Shown: positions 60,061 through 64,000 of the stretch, piece after piece
How the letters are laid out: every line of letters begins with the position of its first letter
Numbering within the stretch: position 1 is the stretch's first letter
From: Demequina mangrovi
GTDB lineage: Bacteria > Actinomycetota > Actinomycetes > Actinomycetales > Demequinaceae
Direction of reading: 5' to 3'
NCBI RefSeq assembly: GCF_000759715.1
Contig: NZ_BBLU01000002.1
Location: 62,001-126,000 of the forward strand
DNA: 64,000 bases
Position numbers and translations under genes: made by a program
Notes under the pieces: generated by a model
Database searches by the model: none
What the model was told of the DNA's origin: nothing
The model's input: only the letters and a program-made list of their open reading frames with translations

Positions 60061-61230
60061 ATGGTCAGCCCCGACATGCGCGCCGAGACGCTGCGCCGCC
60101 TCCGCGCCGGCACCGGTCGGCTCGCCACCATCGCGCTCAAGAAGCTCGACGCGGACTACCCGTGGTTCCGCGAGCTGCCCGCGCAGGAGCGGTCCTGGGT
60201 CGGCTCCGTGGCGCAGGCGGGCATCGCGTCCTTCGTCGCGTACTTCGCGGACCCGCAGGCGGGCCACCGCGGCACCCTCGAGATGTTCGCCTCCGCGCCG
60301 CCGGAGCTCACCCGCTCGATCTCGCTGCAGCACACGCTCACCATCGTGCGCACGTTCGTGTCGATCGTCGAGAGCCACTCGGACGAGTTCGCGGCCCCCG
60401 GCTCGGAGGCCAACCTGCGCGAGTCGATCCTGAGGTACTCGCGCGAGATCGCCTTCTCCGCCGCGGAGGTCTACGCGCGCGCCGCCGAGTCGCGCGGCGC
60501 GTGGGACGCGCGCCTCGAGGCGCTCGTGGTCGACGCCCTGGTGCGCGGCGAGGTCGACGACGACCTCCCCTCGCGCGCCGCCGCGCTCGGCTGGAAGCCG
60601 GGCCCCACGCTCATCATGGTCGGACGCACGGACGGACCGCTGGGCGAGGTCCAGTCCGCGGAGCTCCGCCGCACCATCCGCCGCGCGGCGCACGGCGCCC
60701 TCGTCGGAATCCACGGCGAGGACCTCGTGGTCATCGCCCGGACCGACGGCGCGCTCGAGGAGCTCTCCGACGTCCTCTTGCCCAGCTTCGGGCCCGGACC
60801 CGTGGTGGTCGGCCCGCCCGCCATCACGCTGATCGAGGTGGCCCGGGGCACCCGCGCCGCGATCCACGGCGCCGCGGCCGCGCCAGCATGGGCGCTCGCG
60901 CCCCGTCCCGTCAGCGCGGACGACCTCCTCCCCGAGCGGGTCCTCGTCGGGGACGCCGCGGCGAGCGAGCGGCTCATCGCGGTGGCCTACGACCCGATCG
61001 CCGCCGCCGGGGGCTCGCTCCAGGAGACCGTGGCGACCTTCCTCGAGTGCGGCCGCTCGCTCGAGCTCGCGAGCCGGACGATGTTCGTGCACGCCAACAC
61101 CGTCCGGTACCGGTTGCGCAAGGTGGCCGAGCTCACCGGCTGGGACGTGCTCTCGACCCGCGACGCGCACGTGCTCCAGATGGCGTTCGCGCTCGGACGG
61201 CTCCGCGACGCCGCCGCGGCACCTTTGTAG
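60061..61230 (+). CDS. fasR: PucR-type regulator of fatty-acid synthesis (FasR-like)
   Basis: A 389-residue PucR/CdaR-type regulator. The helix-turn-helix is at the C terminus, ETVATFLECGRSLELASRTMFVHANTVRYRLRKV (about 320-360). The N-terminal 150 residues are helical, and the middle is a GGDEF-like divergent domain. The place directly before fabD matches FasR (SCO2386-type) of Streptomyces, an activator of the fab genes. ATG at 60061, apparently leaderless. Tandem palindromes before it suggest autoregulation. The TetR-type FasR of mycobacteria is unrelated. Confidence 0.9.
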   Translation: MVSPDMRAETLRRLRAGTGRLATIALKKLDADYPWFRELPAQERSWVGSVAQAGIASFVAYFADPQAGHRGTLEMFASAPPELTRSISLQHTLTIVRTFVSIVESHSDEFAAPGSEANLRESILRYSREIAFSAAEVYARAAESRGAWDARLEALVVDALVRGEVDDDLPSRAAALGWKPGPTLIMVGRTDGPLGEVQSAELRRTIRRAAHGALVGIHGEDLVVIARTDGALEELSDVLLPSFGPGPVVVGPPAITLIEVARGTRAAIHGAAAAPAWALAPRPVSADDLLPERVLVGDAAASERLIAVAYDPIAAAGGSLQETVATFLECGRSLELASRTMFVHANTVRYRLRKVAELTGWDVLSTRDAHVLQMAFALGRLRDAAAAPL

Positions 61231-61241
61231 GCTTCCTACAA
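61225..61241 (+). promoter_or_regulatory. Candidate FasR operator before fabD
   Basis: TTGTAGGCTTCCTACAA, a palindrome with 7-bp arms and a 3-bp centre, overlaps the fasR stop codon and lies 67 bp before fabD. It has the same layout as the site at 60023-60039: TTGTRGG-NTT-CCYACAA. Confidence 0.72.
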
Positions 61242-61308
61242 GAAGATGGGCCCGAATCGGTACCTCGATGCCTCTGAGGGCCCTGCGATCTGCGGCAGGC
61301 TATAACCC

Positions 61309-62223
61309 GTGATCGCCATTCTCTGCCCCGGCCAGGGTGCCCAGGCCCCGGGGATGCTCGCCCCGTGGCTCGAGCTTCCCGAGGTCGCCGCATCGCTCTC
61401 CGCCCTCTCGGACGCCGCCGGCGTGGACGTGGTCCGCCACGGCACGCAGTCCGACGCCGACACGATCCGCGACACCGCGGTCGCGCAGCCGCTGCTGGTC
61501 GCGACCGCGATCGCCACCGGTCGGGCGCTCCTGGGCGACTCCGCCCCCGCGGTCGCCGCCGGCCACTCCGTCGGCGAGCTCGGCGCGGCCGCCCTCGCGG
61601 GCGTGCTCTCCGACGCCGACGCGATGCGCCTCGTCGCGGTGCGCGGCGCGGCGATGGCGGCGGCTGCGGCCGCCAGCGAGGCGACCTCGATGGCCGCGAT
61701 CCTCGGCGGCGACGCCGGCGACGTGGCCGCCGCGCTCGAGTCGCACGGCCTGACGCCCGCGAACGTCAACGGCGCCGGCCAGGTGGTCGCCGCCGGCACC
61801 AAGGCCGCGATCGACGCGCTGGTCGCCGAGCCCCCGGCCCGCGCCCGCGTGATCGAGCTCCAGGTCGCCGGTGCGTTCCACACCACGTTCATGGTCCCCG
61901 CCGTGGCCGACCTCCACGCCGCCGCCGCGACCGTCGCCCCGGCGAACCCGCGCGGCGTGCTGCTCTCGAACGCCGACGGCGCCCCGGTGGCCGACGGCGA
62001 GGACGCCCTCGCGCGCATCGTCCGCCAGGTCGCCAACCCCGTCCGCTGGGACCTCTGCATGGAGGCGATGCTGCAGCTCGGCGTCACCGGCCTCATCGAG
62101 GTCGCGCCCGGCGGCGTCCTCACCGGCCTCGCCAAGCGCGCGATGAAGGGCGTCCCCGCGGTCGCCCTCAAGACGCCCGACGATCTCGCCGCCGCCCGCG
62201 ACCTTCTGGAGAACGCCGCATGA
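61309..62223 (+). CDS. fabD: Malonyl-CoA:ACP transacylase
   Basis: A 304-residue transacylase that loads malonyl groups from CoA onto ACP. The nucleophile Ser87 is in GHSVGE and the catalytic His191 in GAFHT; the N-terminal LCPGQGAQ is the oxyanion-hole motif. GTG start at 61309, no clear ribosome site. It overlaps fabH by 4 bp (ATGA). First enzyme gene of the type II fatty-acid synthase operon. Confidence 0.96.
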   Translation: MIAILCPGQGAQAPGMLAPWLELPEVAASLSALSDAAGVDVVRHGTQSDADTIRDTAVAQPLLVATAIATGRALLGDSAPAVAAGHSVGELGAAALAGVLSDADAMRLVAVRGAAMAAAAAASEATSMAAILGGDAGDVAAALESHGLTPANVNGAGQVVAAGTKAAIDALVAEPPARARVIELQVAGAFHTTFMVPAVADLHAAAATVAPANPRGVLLSNADGAPVADGEDALARIVRQVANPVRWDLCMEAMLQLGVTGLIEVAPGGVLTGLAKRAMKGVPAVALKTPDDLAAARDLLENAA

Positions 62224-63221
62224 CCGCCCTCACCGTCCGCCGCGGCCCCGAGTTCACGCGCATCCTCGGCCTCGGCGTCGCCCGCGGCGAGAACGCCGTG
62301 CCCAACGAGGACCTCATCGCACCCATCGACTCGTCCGACGAGTGGATCCGGAAGATGACGGGCATCGTCACCCGCGTGCGCGCCGACAAGGACACGAGCG
62401 TCATCGACCTCTCGGAGCGGGCCGCGCGCGACGCGATCGCGCAGGCGGGCATCGAGCCGTCCGAGATCGACGCGGTGATCCTCTCCACGATCTCCTTCCC
62501 GCACATCACCCCCGGCGGCGCGCCCGTGCTCGCCGACCGTCTCGGTGCCACGCCAGCCGCGGCCTACGACATCTCCGCCGCGTGCGCCGGCTACTGCTAC
62601 GGCGTGGGCCAGGCCGATGCGCTGGTGCGCTCGGGCGCCGCCCGTAACGTGCTCGTCGTCGGCGCGGAGAAGCTCTCCGACTTCGTCGACCCGGCCGACC
62701 GCTCGATCTCGTACCTGCTCGGCGACGCCGCGGGCGCGGTGGTCATCGGCGGCTCGGACACCGCGGGCATCGGCCCCACCGTGTGGGGCTCGGACGGCGG
62801 CGGCGCGGAGCTGATCCGCCAGACCGACTCGTGGCTCGACATCCGCGACAACCGCGACCTGCCCTTCCCGACGCTGCGCCAGGAGGGCCCGAGCGTCTTC
62901 AAGTGGGCGTCCTTCAAGATGGCGCCCGTCGCGCTCCAGGCGATCGAGGCCGCGGGGGTCACGCCGGACGACATCGACGTGTTCATCCCGCACCAGGCGA
63001 ACATCCGCATCATCGACCAGATGGTCAAGCAGATCGGGCTGCCGGAGCACGTCACCGTCGCGAAGGACATCGTCGACTCGGGCAACACCTCCGCCGCCTC
63101 CATCCCGCTCGCCACCGAGCGCGTGCTGCGGGACGGCGACGCGAAGAGCGGCGACCTCGCCCTCCAGATCGGATTCGGCGCGGGCCTCGTCTACGCCGCC
63201 CAGGTGGTGGTCCTCCCGTAG
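62220..63221 (+). CDS. fabH: 3-oxoacyl-ACP synthase III
   Basis: A 333-residue condensing enzyme that starts fatty-acid chains by joining acyl-CoA and malonyl-ACP. The Cys-His-Asn triad is C122 in SAACAG, H258 in IPHQANIRI and N289 in GNTSAAS. ATG at 62220 overlapping the fabD stop. Actinobacterial FabH often prefers branched primers; that is not readable here. Confidence 0.96.
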   Translation: MTALTVRRGPEFTRILGLGVARGENAVPNEDLIAPIDSSDEWIRKMTGIVTRVRADKDTSVIDLSERAARDAIAQAGIEPSEIDAVILSTISFPHITPGGAPVLADRLGATPAAAYDISAACAGYCYGVGQADALVRSGAARNVLVVGAEKLSDFVDPADRSISYLLGDAAGAVVIGGSDTAGIGPTVWGSDGGGAELIRQTDSWLDIRDNRDLPFPTLRQEGPSVFKWASFKMAPVALQAIEAAGVTPDDIDVFIPHQANIRIIDQMVKQIGLPEHVTVAKDIVDSGNTSAASIPLATERVLRDGDAKSGDLALQIGFGAGLVYAAQVVVLP

Positions 63222-63305
63222 CCGAGGGGGCCCCGCGTAAAGTTCACAATCGTTCACCACGAACACGGCGCCCAGGCGCCGCACATCCCCAACGAAGGAG
63301 CAGCA

Positions 63306-63548
63306 ATGGCACTGTCCAAGGATGAGGTCCTCACCGGTCTGGCCGAGATCGTCAACGAGGAGACGGACATCGACGTCGCCGAGGTGACCCTCGAGAAGTC
63401 GTTCACCGACGACCTCGACATCGACTCGCTGTCGATGATGACCATCGTCACGCTCGCGGAGGAGAAGTTCGACGTCCGCATCCCCGACGAGAAGGTCAAG
63501 GACCTCGTCACCGTCGGCGACGCCGTCGACTACATCGCGAGCGCGTAA
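63306..63548 (+). CDS. acpP: Acyl carrier protein
   Basis: An 80-residue acidic four-helix protein. Ser41 in DLDIDSLSMM carries the 4'-phosphopantetheine arm. ATG at 63306 with GAAGGAG upstream, 84 bp after fabH. It shuttles acyl groups between the Fab enzymes of this operon. Confidence 0.97.
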   Translation: MALSKDEVLTGLAEIVNEETDIDVAEVTLEKSFTDDLDIDSLSMMTIVTLAEEKFDVRIPDEKVKDLVTVGDAVDYIASA

Positions 63549-63597
63549 GCCTCCTCGCCTCCGTCCACACCCCATCTCACCCTCGGGAGATCAGCCC

Positions 63598-64000
63598 ATG
63601 AACGTCGTCGTCACCGGACTCGGCACCACCTCGCCCCTCGGCGGGGATGTCGCGAGCACCTGGGAGGCCGCGCTCGCCGGCCGTTCCGGCGTGCGCACCC
63701 TGGAGAACGACTGGGCCGAGCAGTACGGCGTGCCCGTGACCTTCGCGGGTCAGCTCGCCGTGCGCCCCGACGAGGTCCTCTCACGCCCCGAGACCAAGCG
63801 CATGGACCCGTCCGCCCAGATGGCGATCGTGGCCGCGCGCGAGGCCTGGGCCGATGCGGGCACCCCCGACGTCGACTCTGAGCGCCTGGGCAGCGTCGTG
63901 TCGTCGGGCATCGGCGGCGTGTGGACCCTGCTGACGGCATGGGACACGGTGAAGGAGCGGGGCGCCTCGCGCGTCCTGCCCCTCACCGTGCCCATGCTCA
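63598..64000 (+). CDS. fabF: 3-oxoacyl-ACP synthase II, partial
   Basis: The first 134 codons of a KAS II enzyme, running off the right edge. The start MNVVVTGLGTTSPLGGDVASTW is the standard N terminus, and RMDPSAQMAIVAAREAW and SSGIGG fit the family. The catalytic Cys lies beyond the window. ATG at 63598 with GGGAGA upstream, 49 bp after acpP. Confidence 0.95.
   Translation, partial: MNVVVTGLGTTSPLGGDVASTWEAALAGRSGVRTLENDWAEQYGVPVTFAGQLAVRPDEVLSRPETKRMDPSAQMAIVAAREAWADAGTPDVDSERLGSVVSSGIGGVWTLLTAWDTVKERGASRVLPLTVPML

Noticed and set aside
61296..61309. TATAAC before fabD as a leaderless -10 box
   Set aside because: Only two bases separate it from the GTG, too close for a transcription start at the start codon.

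Overview
The window reads as chromosome from a high-GC actinobacterium. Codon third positions are almost always G or C, GTG starts and ATGA overlaps are common, and several genes look leaderless. The linkage aceE / fasR-fabD-fabH-acpP-fabF and the trio Nif3 / C4 zinc-ribbon protein / histidine phosphatase are typical of Actinomycetota. I would guess Micrococcales (Cellulomonadaceae or Demequinaceae like), but the sequence does not prove a genus. There is no prophage, insertion sequence or CRISPR array.

Layout. (1) 0.4-7.6 kb: a leftward cassette of six unrecognised genes. It encodes two proteins with long acidic Glu/Phe/Asp repeats at the N terminus and Arg-rich tails, a zinc-metallopeptidase-like protein, and three proteins of unknown function. 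This is the best candidate for an undescribed system. (2) 8.0-16.7 kb: a SNF2 helicase, then a MarR regulator divergent from an SDR / amidohydrolase / MaoC / acyl-CoA ligase / DHA2 exporter operon, which looks like CoA-dependent breakdown of an organic acid. (3) 16.7-31.5 kb: a complete L-rhamnose regulon with a LacI regulator, a four-gene ABC importer, isomerase, mutarotase, a fused aldolase-dehydrogenase, kinase, an FMN hydroxy-acid oxidase, a second class II aldolase and lactaldehyde reductase. The same 12-bp operator stands before three transcription units. (4) 31.7-42.3 kb: an amidase / dipeptide-type ABC transporter / CocE-type hydrolase cluster with two TetR regulators and two DUF3237 paralogues. 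(5) 42.3-43.75 kb: the RNase P RNA gene (minus strand) and a 1.07-kb insert bounded by a second, imperfect copy of its 3' end. (6) 43.8-55.3 kb: housekeeping and membrane genes (YaaA, aminotransferase, FNT channel, Nif3 cluster, potassium channel, tRNA-Val, SatD-like protein, peroxiredoxin). (7) 55.5-64 kb: pyruvate dehydrogenase E1 and the type II fatty-acid synthase cluster with its PucR-type regulator, cut by the right edge.

How it works together. L-rhamnose is imported, mutarotated, isomerised, phosphorylated and cleaved to DHAP and lactaldehyde. Lactaldehyde can be oxidised (fused dehydrogenase, then the lactate-oxidase-like enzyme) or reduced (FucO-like). Pyruvate dehydrogenase feeds acetyl units toward the fab cluster, whose regulator gene and fabD both carry a shared 17-bp palindrome. 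Several regulators have near-perfect palindromes in the adjacent promoter. Beyond single genes, the decamer CGCATCGTCC (either strand) occurs at least 16 times in both coding and intergenic DNA, far above what base composition predicts.
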